Source: Polynucleobacter sp. HIN11
GTDB lineage: Bacteria; Pseudomonadota; Gammaproteobacteria; Burkholderiales; Burkholderiaceae
DNA length: 64,000 nt
Direction of reading: 5' to 3'
Assembly: GCF_030297675.1 (NCBI RefSeq)
Contig: NZ_AP028142.1
Location: forward strand, 1,240,001 to 1,304,000
In this document: positions 8,477 through 18,814 of the stretch, one piece after another
Position numbering within the stretch: the first letter of the stretch is position 1
Layout: each line of letters opens with the position of its first letter
Notes under the pieces: model-generated
What the model was told of the DNA's origin: nothing
Seen by the model: only the letters and a program-made list of their open reading frames with translations
Databases searched by the model: none
Position numbers and translations under genes: made by a program

Positions 8477-9678
8477 ACCTTAGCCATACCCAAAAGGTGG
8501 GCCATGTCTTTAAAGAAGATTTTGATGTGGGCCATGGGGTCTTTGCGGACTAATTTCTTATGCATGTACGACTCAAAAGTTAGACGTTGAACGTCTTTAT
8601 CTTCGCACATTTTTACAAAACGCTCACGCCGCTTATCGTTGCCGTACCAAAAACGTTGCATGATCCCAAGTACCAAAAAGACGGTACCGTGCTCTTTCAT
8701 GAAACGCTTACGTGCTTGGGCTAGTGCTTTGACATTTCCTGTCACCAATAACTCATGCACTGATTCTGCGGCTAGGCGGCCACCCACCATGGCGTAATAG
8801 ATCCCCTCTCCGGAGGCGGGAGCAACGACTCCAGCGGCATCGCCAGCTAAAATCACATCCCGATTGTTATCCCATTTTTTAAGTGGCTTCATCGGTAACG
8901 GTGCACCTTCATGACGAAGAAGCTCAGTGTTCTCTAAATTGGTCAATTTCTTTAATTGGCCAACGGCACCCCGCAATGAAAACCCTTTGTCCGCACTGCC
9001 GGTGCCAATGCTCATGGTATTGCCATGAGGAAAGATCCAACCATAGAAGTCAGGAGATAGTGTCCCTTGATAAAACACATCGCAACGCGATCCGTCATAA
9101 CCTTGAGGAGGTGCCTCAGGTACCCGAACAATCTCATGGTAGGCAAACACATAGTCCACATCTTTGGCCCCAGGGATAGCTTGACGCCCTACTCCTGATT
9201 TCGCACCATCGGCACCAATAATCGCCTTCGCTCGGACTGCGCCAGTCTTCTCTGGCTCAGACCGATTCGTTGAGTGAATCCGATAGTGAACAATTGCAGT
9301 GCCATCGGTATCGCGTGTGATCTTCTCAAAAATACCAGTGCGACGCGTAGCGCCATCATTGGCTGCTCGGACTCGAAGCCATTCATCGAATTGATCGCGA
9401 TCGACCATTCCCACAAAGCCACCCTCAATCGGAATATCCACTTGATTATTTTTGGGCGAGATCATGCGGGCCGAGCGGGCTTTAGCCACCAATAACTCAT
9501 CGGGAATCTCAAAGTCTTTAATCAGACGGGGTGGGATTGCACCACCACAGGGTTTGATACGCCCTGCACGATCAAGTAGTAAGACCGTATGCCCCATTTT
9601 GGCAAGATCGCCCGCAGCAGTCGCCCCCGCGGGCCCGCCACCAACGACCACTGCATCAAAGGTTTCTAGGGTACTCAT
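8473..9678 (-). CDS. bchP: Geranylgeranyl diphosphate/bacteriochlorophyll reductase BchP
   Basis: 401 residues. N-terminal FAD-binding fold VVGGGPAGATAAGDLAKMG (residues 11-29), the CGGAIPPRLI segment near residue 44 and the AGDAAGVVAPASGEGI motif near residue 276 are those of the geranylgeranyl reductase family. It reduces three double bonds of the geranylgeranyl tail of bacteriochlorophyll to phytyl, at the membrane. It is flanked by a PucC-like transporter and tspO, with 4-base overlaps at both ends, indicating tight translational coupling. The order bchP next to the PucC-like gene and bchG is the classical bchG-orf-bchP arrangement of purple bacteria. Confidence 0.95.
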   Translation of the reverse strand: MSTLETFDAVVVGGGPAGATAAGDLAKMGHTVLLLDRAGRIKPCGGAIPPRLIKDFEIPDELLVAKARSARMISPKNNQVDIPIEGGFVGMVDRDQFDEWLRVRAANDGATRRTGIFEKITRDTDGTAIVHYRIHSTNRSEPEKTGAVRAKAIIGADGAKSGVGRQAIPGAKDVDYVFAYHEIVRVPEAPPQGYDGSRCDVFYQGTLSPDFYGWIFPHGNTMSIGTGSADKGFSLRGAVGQLKKLTNLENTELLRHEGAPLPMKPLKKWDNNRDVILAGDAAGVVAPASGEGIYYAMVGGRLAAESVHELLVTGNVKALAQARKRFMKEHGTVFLVLGIMQRFWYGNDKRRERFVKMCEDKDVQRLTFESYMHKKLVRKDPMAHIKIFFKDMAHLLGMAKV

Positions 9679-11033
9679 GATGATCCTCCATGGGAAATAA
9701 GCTGACGAGGGATTGATGATTCAATCGACTGGGACTTGGTAATTCGTTCAATGGGTCGGATATAAAAGGACAAGATGGCAGCAGCCATAAATAAAATGGC
9801 TTCAATGAAAAACACACTCGCGTAGGCGGTCACTGGGTCGCCTAATAAATAACGCGCAAGATCACTCGCTCCAGTTCCTAAAATGCCACCCAGACCAAAG
9901 GCAATCGCTTGCGCTGCGCCCCAAACTCCCATTCGCACACCTTCGCGACGCTCCTTGCCCATGCCAGCAAATTGCATCATGGAGCCAATCGCAGCGATTG
10001 AAAACGCACCGTTGGATACGCCCAATATAAATACCGTGCTAAAGAATGGCCAACCTGGACCCACTAATCCAGACATCACCAAACTCAACATGGCGAGTGA
10101 CGAGGCGATACAACCGCCTACCGTCCACATCCGCAAGGACGATAAGTTGGGATTCTTACTTCTACTCGTAACAAATCCACACAAAAGCATCCCGCAAAGC
10201 ACGCCTGCATGCTGAAGGCCTGATAGGCTTGTCGTTTCTCCAGGCGTTAAACCAAACGCAGTACCTGCAAATGGCTCTAAGATCAAATCTTGCGAGCTAT
10301 ATGCCAACATCGAAATGAAGACGAATACGGTAAAGCGGCGCACTCGGGACTCTTGCCATACTTCGGCTAAGGCCTCTTTAAAGCGCAGCTTGGGTTCATT
10401 AGCGTTTTGTGCCGCTTGCGCCAATGATTTAGGCTCAAGCCCATGCAGCGCAATGAAGCTGATGACTAAGGCTAAACACGACACCCCAAGCGACACCATG
10501 ATGAGGCGTTCAAAGGAAAATGGGTCGAGCAGTTTTCCGCTAATTCCAGCGGTCATGGCAAAGCCAAAGATCATCATCAGCCAAACACAACTTGCGGCCG
10601 CAGCTTTGCGTTTCTCATCCACGCGTTTTGCCAGGAGTACCAGTAAGGCAGTACCGCTTGCACTCACTCCCAAGCCAATCATCATGAAAGCAATAAAAGC
10701 AAGACCAATACCCCAACTGACATCACGACTCATGAGAGCGACAGCACTTGCTGCTAACACACCCCCACTCGCCAGAACCAACATCCCACCCTGAATCCAG
10801 GGCGTTGAACGACCGCTGCGATCCGACCCAAAACCCATACGGGGTCGGATAAATTGCACCAGATAGTGCATCGCGACTAGCAATCCAGGTAATAAAGCAG
10901 GAAGCGCGAGTTCAATGACCATCACTCGGTTCAAAACCGATGTGGTTAATACCACCACCGCACCCAAGGAGGCTTGCACCAGACCTAAGCGAGCGATTCC
11001 AAACCAATTGAGGGTGGTCGTATGTGACGTCAT
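9675..11033 (-). CDS. PucC-family MFS protein between bchG and bchP
   Basis: 452 residues, twelve predicted membrane helices. It belongs to the BCD/PucC branch of the major facilitator superfamily: FGIARLGLVQASLGAVVVLT at the start, then NRVMVIELALPALLPG and the GFGSDRSG loop. The position between bchG and bchP matches the Rhodobacter bch2 (orf428) protein. Members are thought to help deliver bacteriochlorophyll to, or assemble, light-harvesting complexes. It is a paralogue of lhaA at 15.7-17.2 kb. It starts one base after bchG ends and overlaps bchP by 4 bases. Its transported ligand, if any, is not established. Confidence 0.88.
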   Translation of the reverse strand: MTSHTTTLNWFGIARLGLVQASLGAVVVLTTSVLNRVMVIELALPALLPGLLVAMHYLVQFIRPRMGFGSDRSGRSTPWIQGGMLVLASGGVLAASAVALMSRDVSWGIGLAFIAFMMIGLGVSASGTALLVLLAKRVDEKRKAAAASCVWLMMIFGFAMTAGISGKLLDPFSFERLIMVSLGVSCLALVISFIALHGLEPKSLAQAAQNANEPKLRFKEALAEVWQESRVRRFTVFVFISMLAYSSQDLILEPFAGTAFGLTPGETTSLSGLQHAGVLCGMLLCGFVTSRSKNPNLSSLRMWTVGGCIASSLAMLSLVMSGLVGPGWPFFSTVFILGVSNGAFSIAAIGSMMQFAGMGKERREGVRMGVWGAAQAIAFGLGGILGTGASDLARYLLGDPVTAYASVFFIEAILFMAAAILSFYIRPIERITKSQSIESSIPRQLISHGGSS

Positions 11034-11034
11034 C

Positions 11035-11943
11035 TTATCGACCTACTGCAAAGGCACTGACCATCATGCCGCTCACAAATAATGGGACACCAAAACCGCT
11101 TAGGAATAAAGCGCGCTTTACGGGGTCCCCCAAGAAATACTTCATCATGAGCAATTGCGCAATGATTAAGACCAGGATCGCCAATGCATGAAATGAACTG
11201 CCATGCCAATACAAGAATCCAACCACTAGATATTGCGGGATGATCATCATCAAGCAGGCATTCCAAGCCGCTCCGTTGATACCCAATTGCACTGGTAATG
11301 AACGCACACCCATTTGGCGATCACCCTCAATCGACTTAAAGTCATTTAAGGTCATGATGCCGTGTGCGCCAATGCTATAAAGCAAGGCTAAGATGATCGA
11401 TGCGGTTGAGGGAAACACGTCCCCCAACATCACCGCGGAACCGGTGAACCATGCAAGACCTTCATACGATAAGCCGCAAGCTGCATTGCCCCACCAACCA
11501 TTTTGTTTGAGGCGTAACGGTGGCGCACTATAAGCCCAAGCTAAGAATAGGCCAATTAAGGTAGCAACAAATGCCCAAGGACTTATCCACCAACCCACTA
11601 GAAGCGATAATCCAGTCCAAAGAATGGCAATGTACAGACCCCAACGTCCAGGCATACGGCCCGATGGAATCGGACGATTGGGCTCATTAATCGCATCCAC
11701 ATGTCGATCAAACCAGTCATTGATCGCCTGACTAGTGGCACACACCATCGGACCAGCTAGCAATACACCAGCGAGTAATATCTGCCAACGCTCGGTGATG
11801 GCGACACCAGTTGCAATCACTCCGCAGGCAAATGCCCACATGGGTGGAAACCATGTAATGGGCTTGAGCAACTCAAGAATTGCAAATGGAGTTGGCCAAG
11901 ACCGTTGCGAAGTTTGGTTTAAGACCGAAGTCCCCATTTCCAT
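11035..11943 (-). CDS. bchG: Bacteriochlorophyll synthase BchG
   Basis: 302 residues, UbiA-superfamily polyprenyltransferase that esterifies bacteriochlorophyllide with geranylgeranyl or phytyl diphosphate in the membrane. Motif NDWFDRHVDAINEPNRPIPS near residue 75 holds the Asp-rich Mg-diphosphate site, and a second site, LNDFKSIEGDRQMG, lies near residue 205. About eight to nine helices are predicted. The start overlaps the 3' end of puhE by 25 bases; an internal ATG six bases downstream is an alternative. Position next to the PucC-like gene and bchP supports the call. Confidence 0.95.
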   Translation of the reverse strand: MEMGTSVLNQTSQRSWPTPFAILELLKPITWFPPMWAFACGVIATGVAITERWQILLAGVLLAGPMVCATSQAINDWFDRHVDAINEPNRPIPSGRMPGRWGLYIAILWTGLSLLVGWWISPWAFVATLIGLFLAWAYSAPPLRLKQNGWWGNAACGLSYEGLAWFTGSAVMLGDVFPSTASIILALLYSIGAHGIMTLNDFKSIEGDRQMGVRSLPVQLGINGAAWNACLMMIIPQYLVVGFLYWHGSSFHALAILVLIIAQLLMMKYFLGDPVKRALFLSGFGVPLFVSGMMVSAFAVGR

Positions 11944-12680
11944 AATCCGTCAGTTGAAAATGGTAGGACCATCATGATGTGCTCCAAGATGGCAAGCGAT
12001 AGTAAGGTCGCCAAAATGGTCGAGGACGCAATTTGATACGGGTTGGCATTGATGGCAAACGCATGCTGCCAAAGTGGTAAGGCCACTAAACCTGCCAAGA
12101 GGATCGAAATCGGTAATAAGGGGTTCATAGACCGCTTGGTAAAGTAGCTATGCATGTATTGCAAATGCACGGGCAAGAACTTCTCATTTAGATTCAACAC
12201 ACCTAAAAACACATTGAGCTTGGCGCTTTGCCGCATCGCCCAGAGGATGAGAAAGGTCCATAAACCGACTAAATTACTGCCACCCCATGTAGCGACCGCA
12301 ACAGCAATTCCGAGAATGATGAGAGCCAACTCATGATGTGAGATGGTCTGAAACGCATAAATCGCTTTACGTACACCCCTGCAATCGGGCGGGCATGGGA
12401 TGCGCCTGGAGCCGGTGACATACCCTAATAAGAATCCAATCTCTTGCCAAGCCCAAACCAATAAAGCGCATGTAAATCCGCAATATGCTCCAGCCACTGT
12501 ATTGAGATTAGCACTAGTCTTTAGGCCTACTAAAGCAAACAGCAAAACCATACCGCTCATCCAAAAGGTCGCCTGATGGGTCGAACGCGGACGTTGATTG
12601 AGTAACAAAATGATTCCGGTGCCAAACCACCATAAGAAGATGGTGTAGAGCATCGGAAAGAGAAAGCTACTCACGCTCAT
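11919..12680 (-). CDS. puhE: PuhE, putative photosynthetic complex assembly protein
   Basis: 253 residues with about seven predicted membrane helices, matching the DUF3623/PuhE family found only in phototrophic proteobacteria. Recognisable pieces are FLWWFGTGIILLLNQRP near residue 14, the CPPDCRGV turn near residue 97 and the HHELALI helix near residue 115. Loss of puhE in Rhodobacter capsulatus perturbs reaction-centre assembly and bacteriochlorophyll flux. The gene follows acsF by six bases and overlaps bchG, the usual puhE-acsF neighbourhood. Confidence 0.9.
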   Translation of the reverse strand: MSVSSFLFPMLYTIFLWWFGTGIILLLNQRPRSTHQATFWMSGMVLLFALVGLKTSANLNTVAGAYCGFTCALLVWAWQEIGFLLGYVTGSRRIPCPPDCRGVRKAIYAFQTISHHELALIILGIAVAVATWGGSNLVGLWTFLILWAMRQSAKLNVFLGVLNLNEKFLPVHLQYMHSYFTKRSMNPLLPISILLAGLVALPLWQHAFAINANPYQIASSTILATLLSLAILEHIMMVLPFSTDGLWKWGLRS

Positions 12681-12686
12681 CGATTA

Positions 12687-13775
12687 TTACCAGCTGGGGA
12701 CCAAGCGGACATTACGGGGTAACTCGTGGTTGTGCACGGGTAAGAAATATGCACGGGCAAAGACTAGGCCAGCACGCACCCCTAAGAGCGGCACCATCAC
12801 TTTTGCTATGAAACCTCCGCGGGCTTTATAGACATCCATTTTTTGGAATAAGGCCAGCATGCGGTTCATGCACTCATAAAAACGGGGGTCATCTAAGTTC
12901 AGAGAGATGGGGAATACCTGCTTAGTAATTTCATTGGTAATCCGCAAGACCTTTTTGTCATAGTCAGTGGGTGAGATTTGCATTGCTTTGTACAACTGTG
13001 GTCGTGAATGATCACGGACATACATCGTGCTGTAGACCGCTAAGCAGAAGAACCGAATCCAATACTTATTGAGCCCCGTTAATAAATGGGGGTTGGCGCG
13101 CATAATTAATGCAAACGCTTCGCCATGGCGAAACTCGTCGTTACACCATCTCTCAAACCACAAGAAGATCGGATGAAAACGGAGTTCTGGTTTTTTCTCA
13201 AGCTCTCGAAAGATCGTAATGTACCTGGCATACCCAATCTTCTCCGAAAGGTAGGTCGCATAGTAAATAAATTTGGGCTTGAAATACGTGTATTTTTTAG
13301 CCTTCGCTAAGAAACCAAGATCAATTCCGATATCAAAATCTTTTAACCACTGATTAATAAAGCCTGCATGGCGCGACTCATCACGAGCCATATAACCGTA
13401 GAGTAACTTCATATCCTCGTTCTTGACCTTACGCTTGATCTCGGCATACAAAATGCATCCTGAGAACTCCGAGGTAATGGAGCTAATTAAGAAATCAACA
13501 AACTCGTCATAGAGCTCCGGATCCACATTGGAATAGTTCTTGCTCATATCAGCAGGCCGCTGAAAGTGATCAGAATTAATATCGGCTGCAAACTCAGCCA
13601 TTAGAACATTCCACTCCGAGCGCAATGCATCAATATTAGTCCGATCCACTTCGGCAAAGTCAGTAGTGTAAAAACGCGGACTCAACATGGCATCTTGCAA
13701 TGCCTTCTTCGTTGAATCATTAATTTGCGGGGTCGCCGGAATCTGGTCTCGTAATAGGCTTTCTGCGGATTCCAT
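12687..13775 (-). CDS. acsF: Mg-protoporphyrin IX monomethyl ester oxidative (aerobic) cyclase
   Basis: 362 residues. It is the oxygen-dependent diiron cyclase that forms the isocyclic ring, turning Mg-protoporphyrin monomethyl ester into protochlorophyllide. Two diiron signatures are visible, DESRH with Glu133 and His136 and NDEFRH with Glu214 and His217, along with further Glu ligands in EFSGCILYAEIKRK (near 103-116). The presence of acsF and absence of bchE in the window point to pigment synthesis under oxygen, as in aerobic anoxygenic phototrophs. It lies between puhC (14-base gap) and puhE. Confidence 0.96.
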   Translation of the reverse strand: MESAESLLRDQIPATPQINDSTKKALQDAMLSPRFYTTDFAEVDRTNIDALRSEWNVLMAEFAADINSDHFQRPADMSKNYSNVDPELYDEFVDFLISSITSEFSGCILYAEIKRKVKNEDMKLLYGYMARDESRHAGFINQWLKDFDIGIDLGFLAKAKKYTYFKPKFIYYATYLSEKIGYARYITIFRELEKKPELRFHPIFLWFERWCNDEFRHGEAFALIMRANPHLLTGLNKYWIRFFCLAVYSTMYVRDHSRPQLYKAMQISPTDYDKKVLRITNEITKQVFPISLNLDDPRFYECMNRMLALFQKMDVYKARGGFIAKVMVPLLGVRAGLVFARAYFLPVHNHELPRNVRLVPSW

Positions 13776-13789
13776 CTAGTTCTCCAATA

Positions 13790-14245
13790 TCAACGTTGTT
13801 GGGTTTGATTTGCATCCGTCCGAAGAAGGCGTGCAAAATGCTGTGAATTAATAACCCCAAAAGATTCCAAATCAATCATGCGTCCGGTGCTGGGGTCGGC
13901 AAGGGTTAAGCGCCCATCTTGACGGGCAATTAACTCAAAAGGTGGCTCGCTACCGATCTCGCGACGCTTGCGCTCTTGCGCCAAGGTCCGTAATGCTCCG
14001 CGCACAAAGCCAGCCTCCCCAATAATCACATCAACTTGCTGCTTCGATTGATAGTCGACTACCGCAATTGAGCCATCGGGACGATCTTCAAATCGGAGTT
14101 GCTTAATCATTTTTGCTGGCGCATCGGGATAGCGCGCGATCTGTTGAGACTGCGTAATCACCCAAGCAATGAACACAGCAAATACTCCAAGTGCGAGCAC
14201 CAGAACCGTTGTTTTACTGAGAGGGGGTGACGATGAGCGGCTCAT
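13790..14245 (-). CDS. puhC: PuhC, photosynthetic complex assembly protein
   Basis: 151 residues: one N-terminal membrane anchor (residues 10-28) and a periplasmic domain. Family-typical elements are KQLRFEDRPDGSIAVVDYQS (residues 44-63) and GFVRGALRTLAQERKRR (near 77-93), where the short helix with RxLxxERxR is diagnostic of PuhC. In Rhodobacter PuhC aids reaction-centre and LH1 organisation. Start overlaps the puhB stop by 4 bases, so puhABC are translationally coupled. Confidence 0.92.
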   Translation of the reverse strand: MSRSSSPPLSKTTVLVLALGVFAVFIAWVITQSQQIARYPDAPAKMIKQLRFEDRPDGSIAVVDYQSKQQVDVIIGEAGFVRGALRTLAQERKRREIGSEPPFELIARQDGRLTLADPSTGRMIDLESFGVINSQHFARLLRTDANQTQQR

Positions 14246-14937
14246 GTGCGCGATTGAGATACCTTTGCGATTGCCATGCCCTGTCCATAAGAACTTGCGG
14301 ACGACTCGGGCTGAATGATGGGTTGGGGACGTAACTCAACTTGATTCATGGTTGCCCAGGTATCTGCAAATAACTTAGCTACCTTGGCACCGTCCGGTAC
14401 GCATCGCATCATGGGCTCGGGATGCGCAAACTTCCAAGCGCGGGCATGGGGCCATAAATGCAAGAATGGGATTTTGTCATCCGCATTGAGTTTGATGGGA
14501 ATATCCGCACTACCATCTGGATAAATGTGGACACCTGCTTGAGCCAAACGCTTGAGGGGTAAGTTAAATGTAATCGTCAGCACAATTCCAATGCGCATCA
14601 CTAGACGTCGATTGGTTAAGGTGTACATCGTTGCATTCACCGACCAATAGGTGAGCAAGGCCAACAAGGTCAATGCGCACAGAGACAGTCCCAGAGCCCA
14701 GGCAAAGCCAGGCCATTCCTCAGCCCATCCGCCCGTAGAGCGACTAATCGCAATAATCTTGAGAACCACCATGGCAGAAAAGTAAAGTGCAAACCATTGC
14801 AAATGAGCCGCATGAAGTGCAAATGATTTGAGGTCTGGCTTTCCTTGCCAAAGAATGCGTTCGTCCTGAGGCAGAGGCTCGGGCAATCCGGGCTGCGCCT
14901 CGAACTCATGCTCTGGGGATTGGTAGATGGTGCTCAT
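14242..14937 (-). CDS. puhB: PuhB, reaction centre assembly protein (bacterial PH domain)
   Basis: 231 residues. Two to three membrane helices (residues 40-100) precede a bacterial PH-like domain with the signature YTLTNRRLVMRIGI near residue 105. The charged, Pro-rich N-terminus (EAQPGLPEPLPQDERILWQG) is typical of PuhB. The family helps assemble the reaction centre and its absence slows RC maturation. It follows puhA by 5 bases. Confidence 0.92.
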   Translation of the reverse strand: MSTIYQSPEHEFEAQPGLPEPLPQDERILWQGKPDLKSFALHAAHLQWFALYFSAMVVLKIIAISRSTGGWAEEWPGFAWALGLSLCALTLLALLTYWSVNATMYTLTNRRLVMRIGIVLTITFNLPLKRLAQAGVHIYPDGSADIPIKLNADDKIPFLHLWPHARAWKFAHPEPMMRCVPDGAKVAKLFADTWATMNQVELRPQPIIQPESSASSYGQGMAIAKVSQSRT

Positions 14938-14942
14938 TCCAA

Positions 14943-15713
14943 TTACACCAGTGGCTCACTGCGCTCAGGAGTAGCGTACAAGGTACCTGCCCCAAAGTAC
15001 GCCATAATTTTTTCCTCTTCGAGCAAGGTGATTTGCTCCATGCTCTTGGTCGCGGGTACTTTGGCAAAGTGCTTACCTAGGACTGCTTTCACAGATACCT
15101 GATTGCGACCAACCCGAGCAAAGTTCATGGGCAATAGCACACGACGTGCACCTGCTTCAGGGGTGGTCTCAAGCTCCAGATACCGAATCATCATCTCGAG
15201 GCGATCAACCCAAATCTCTTTAATGGTGCCGCCACGTACGCCATCGGCACCCACTACATTGAGACCACGCGGATCAATGTCTTGTCTGGCTACACTGAAG
15301 TCACCCAATAAGCGCATTGGGACAATGCGCGGGCCGCCTTCTGGCATGTGATCGGGCACATCAGCGCGATTGGCATATGCGCCTGGGCCAATACCATCGA
15401 GCATTGGGTTGCCGGTTGGCTCAATCGGTGCGCCATTCATCCCGTTTGCTGGTCTAGCAGCCAAACGTTCTAAGGGCTCATCTCGTGGCACCGTGACATC
15501 GCCACCAAATTGGGTCTTAAAGGTTTTTGGCTTAGGCATCGCTGCAATGCCTTCGGCACGACGCACCTTGCCGGCTTGATCGTACTCAAGCGGAAATCCC
15601 TCACGCTTACTCTCAATGGTGAGGTAATAAATGAGGATGGCGAAGAAAACCCAAAATGCATACAGGGCTAATTGCGCGACATCCACGTATTGTGTAATTG
15701 CTCCAGTTCCCAT
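14943..15713 (-). CDS. puhA: Photosynthetic reaction centre H subunit
   Basis: 256 residues, normal for PuhA. A single N-terminal membrane helix (residues 10-29, AQLALYAFWVFFAILIYYLT) is followed by the cytoplasmic beta-rich PRC-barrel domain with GGTIKEIWVDRLEMMIRYLE near residue 160. The H subunit caps the L/M core on the cytoplasmic side and gates proton delivery to quinone QB. The gene lies between lhaA (26-base gap) and puhB, in the conserved lhaA-puhABC order. Confidence 0.96.
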   Translation of the reverse strand: MGTGAITQYVDVAQLALYAFWVFFAILIYYLTIESKREGFPLEYDQAGKVRRAEGIAAMPKPKTFKTQFGGDVTVPRDEPLERLAARPANGMNGAPIEPTGNPMLDGIGPGAYANRADVPDHMPEGGPRIVPMRLLGDFSVARQDIDPRGLNVVGADGVRGGTIKEIWVDRLEMMIRYLELETTPEAGARRVLLPMNFARVGRNQVSVKAVLGKHFAKVPATKSMEQITLLEEEKIMAYFGAGTLYATPERSEPLV

Positions 15714-15739
15714 AACGTACTCCCCTCTTTAACAATGAA

Positions 15740-17182
15740 TTAGCTTGGAAACTCTGCTAATCCAAACTTCGAATCTGACAGCGATGGCTTTGGACGTTTC
15801 AATACAACCAAAGGCCCAATCGCAACTAAGGTTGCAAACAACAAAAACAGTTCAATGTGATAGACAAAGCTGTACCCTGTTCCCGGTGAGACCAAAACGG
15901 ATCCGAGTGACCCAGATGCTGCTAAGGTCGAGACCACATCCCGAATCACCCCGCCGAGTCCAATTGCTAGACCAGCTGCAGTAGCGCTCACCGCACCCCA
16001 CGCACCAATGACCAAACCATTCATACCCAAGGAATCAAAACTCATGGCGGTTGCGAGAGTGCTAACTGCAAACAATCCCCCACCAAAACCAATCAAGAAT
16101 GCGCCGACTCGAAATAAATTAGGCGCCAGTAATGGCTCAGAGAAGATGACGCAAGTAAAGGCAAAGATCCCGCAGAGCGCCCCAATCGCAGCTAAGCGAT
16201 GCGAATCAATCCGACGATTTAAGACCTTGGCTGCCAACATAAATGCCAATAAGGCTCCAATCGAGGTCAAGCCGGTTAACAAGGTGGTAGCGCTCACTGA
16301 TAAGTGAAGTACTTCCGCTCCATAAGGCTCCAAAATGATGTCTTGCATGCTAAAGGCTGCAGTTCCCATCCCTAGCGCAACCAGGAATCGAATCACCTTG
16401 TCTTGCTTGGCAAATCGGCTCCAAGACTCTTTAAAGCGAGTGATTGGCTCTTGATTGAGCTGCTCCTTAGTCTTTGGTTGGCGTGCCTCTTGTTTCCACA
16501 GCGCCATCAGATTCAGTACCATCGTTAGGGCTGCGGCGCCCTGCACCACTTGAATCAAACGCAGTGGTGAGAAGTTCGTTAGCAATAGTCCAAATATCAC
16601 ACTACTAAAGACCATACCGATTAGAAACATCACATACATAAGGGCTACCACCCGTGGACGGGATTCTGTCGTTGCTAAATCGGAGGCGAGCGCTAAGCCG
16701 GCGGTTTGGGTAATTTGCATCCCAGCGCCCACTAATAAAAATGCCAGCGCTGCGGCAATGTAACTAAACCAATGAGGCCAATTGGAATCCCCTGACAATA
16801 GAATCAGAGAGAATGGCATGATGGCGAGACCGCCAAACTGCAACCAACTACCCAACCAAATGTAAGGAACGCGCTTCCAGCCCAAAAAGGAGCGGTGGTG
16901 ATCACTCTTAAATCCCACTAAAGCACGAAACGGGGAAAACAATAAAGGTAGCGCCACCATCAGCGCAACCAGGCTCGCGGGTACACCCATTTCAACAATC
17001 ATCACGCGATTGAGGGTACCAATCAGCATCACAGTCGCCATCCCCACCGATACTTGAAACAATGCCAACCGTAGCCATTTACTTAAAGGCAAATCCTTGG
17101 TTGCCACATCAGAAAATGGCATAAACCGTGGCGAGATTCGTCGCCAGGCCGAGAATAGATTAAGGTTCATCACTCGCATCAT
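15740..17182 (-). CDS. lhaA: LhaA, PucC-family LH1 assembly protein
   Basis: 480 residues, twelve predicted membrane helices, BCD/PucC MFS family. The segment RALVGFKSDHHRSFLGWKRVPYIW (starting near residue 88) is characteristic of LhaA/PucC and absent from most other MFS proteins. Position between bchM and puhA equals Rhodobacter lhaA (orf477), required for LH1 assembly. The ATG overlaps the bchM stop by 4 bases; alternative in-frame Met codons lie at positions 2 and 5. It is the second PucC paralogue of the window. Confidence 0.93.
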   Translation of the reverse strand: MMRVMNLNLFSAWRRISPRFMPFSDVATKDLPLSKWLRLALFQVSVGMATVMLIGTLNRVMIVEMGVPASLVALMVALPLLFSPFRALVGFKSDHHRSFLGWKRVPYIWLGSWLQFGGLAIMPFSLILLSGDSNWPHWFSYIAAALAFLLVGAGMQITQTAGLALASDLATTESRPRVVALMYVMFLIGMVFSSVIFGLLLTNFSPLRLIQVVQGAAALTMVLNLMALWKQEARQPKTKEQLNQEPITRFKESWSRFAKQDKVIRFLVALGMGTAAFSMQDIILEPYGAEVLHLSVSATTLLTGLTSIGALLAFMLAAKVLNRRIDSHRLAAIGALCGIFAFTCVIFSEPLLAPNLFRVGAFLIGFGGGLFAVSTLATAMSFDSLGMNGLVIGAWGAVSATAAGLAIGLGGVIRDVVSTLAASGSLGSVLVSPGTGYSFVYHIELFLLFATLVAIGPLVVLKRPKPSLSDSKFGLAEFPS

Positions 17183-17877
17183 CGACTTAGCACCATCGCC
17201 TGCGAAATATAAAACCCGCGTGCAATCTTTTGGGTCGCATCAATCTTCCAGGTACTCAGATCAGGCTCGCGTGTAATTAACTTCGCCAGCGTTTGCTCAG
17301 CAACTGGCTCAATAAAAGGTGCACGATCACCGCGTGGAAATAAACGTCCAACGGCAATCATGGTGGATAAAAATGGGTTCTTAGGCGCAAAAGTAAATGC
17401 AATCCGTTGCCGCGTCCGTTGCGCAAGCCCCGCTAGTGCCTTCGTAATATCGCGGCGATGGTAATGAATCATGGAGTCCATACAAACCACGTGATCAAAA
17501 TCTCCCAAGGCCGGATCTAACATATCGCCTGCAAAGAACTCGATTGACCCCCGACCCAAATCGGTCGGTAAGCGCTCGCGTGCTAGATCAATCAAGGTTG
17601 GTGAGATATCGGTAGCCATCACTTGCGCGCCACGCTTGGCTAACTCGACCGCGAGTGCACCAGTCCCGCAACCCGCATCCAGAACCCGCTGTCCATGGAG
17701 ATCATTAGGCAGGTAGCCTAAAAGGACATTACGCATCTCATCGCGCCCTGCCCGTACCGTTTTACGAATACCACTTACCGGTGCAGTGGACGTTAATTTT
17801 GCCCAAGCGTCAAAGGCAGTTCGATCAAAGTACTGCTGCAACTGACTGCGTTTTTCGAGATACGAATGCTCTTGCAT
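17179..17877 (-). CDS. bchM: Mg-protoporphyrin IX methyltransferase BchM
   Basis: 232 residues, SAM-dependent class I methyltransferase with motif I VLDAGCGTGALAVELAKRG near residue 65 and the following acidic strand ATDIS. It methylates the 13-propionate of Mg-protoporphyrin IX, between Mg chelatase and AcsF. The start lies 13 bases after bchL. The YFDRTAFDAWAKLT segment near residue 15 is typical of BchM/ChlM. Confidence 0.95.
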   Translation of the reverse strand: MQEHSYLEKRSQLQQYFDRTAFDAWAKLTSTAPVSGIRKTVRAGRDEMRNVLLGYLPNDLHGQRVLDAGCGTGALAVELAKRGAQVMATDISPTLIDLARERLPTDLGRGSIEFFAGDMLDPALGDFDHVVCMDSMIHYHRRDITKALAGLAQRTRQRIAFTFAPKNPFLSTMIAVGRLFPRGDRAPFIEPVAEQTLAKLITREPDLSTWKIDATQKIARGFYISQAMVLSR

Positions 17878-17890
17878 GCTGATGCCTTAA

Positions 17891-18814
<924 letters not shown>
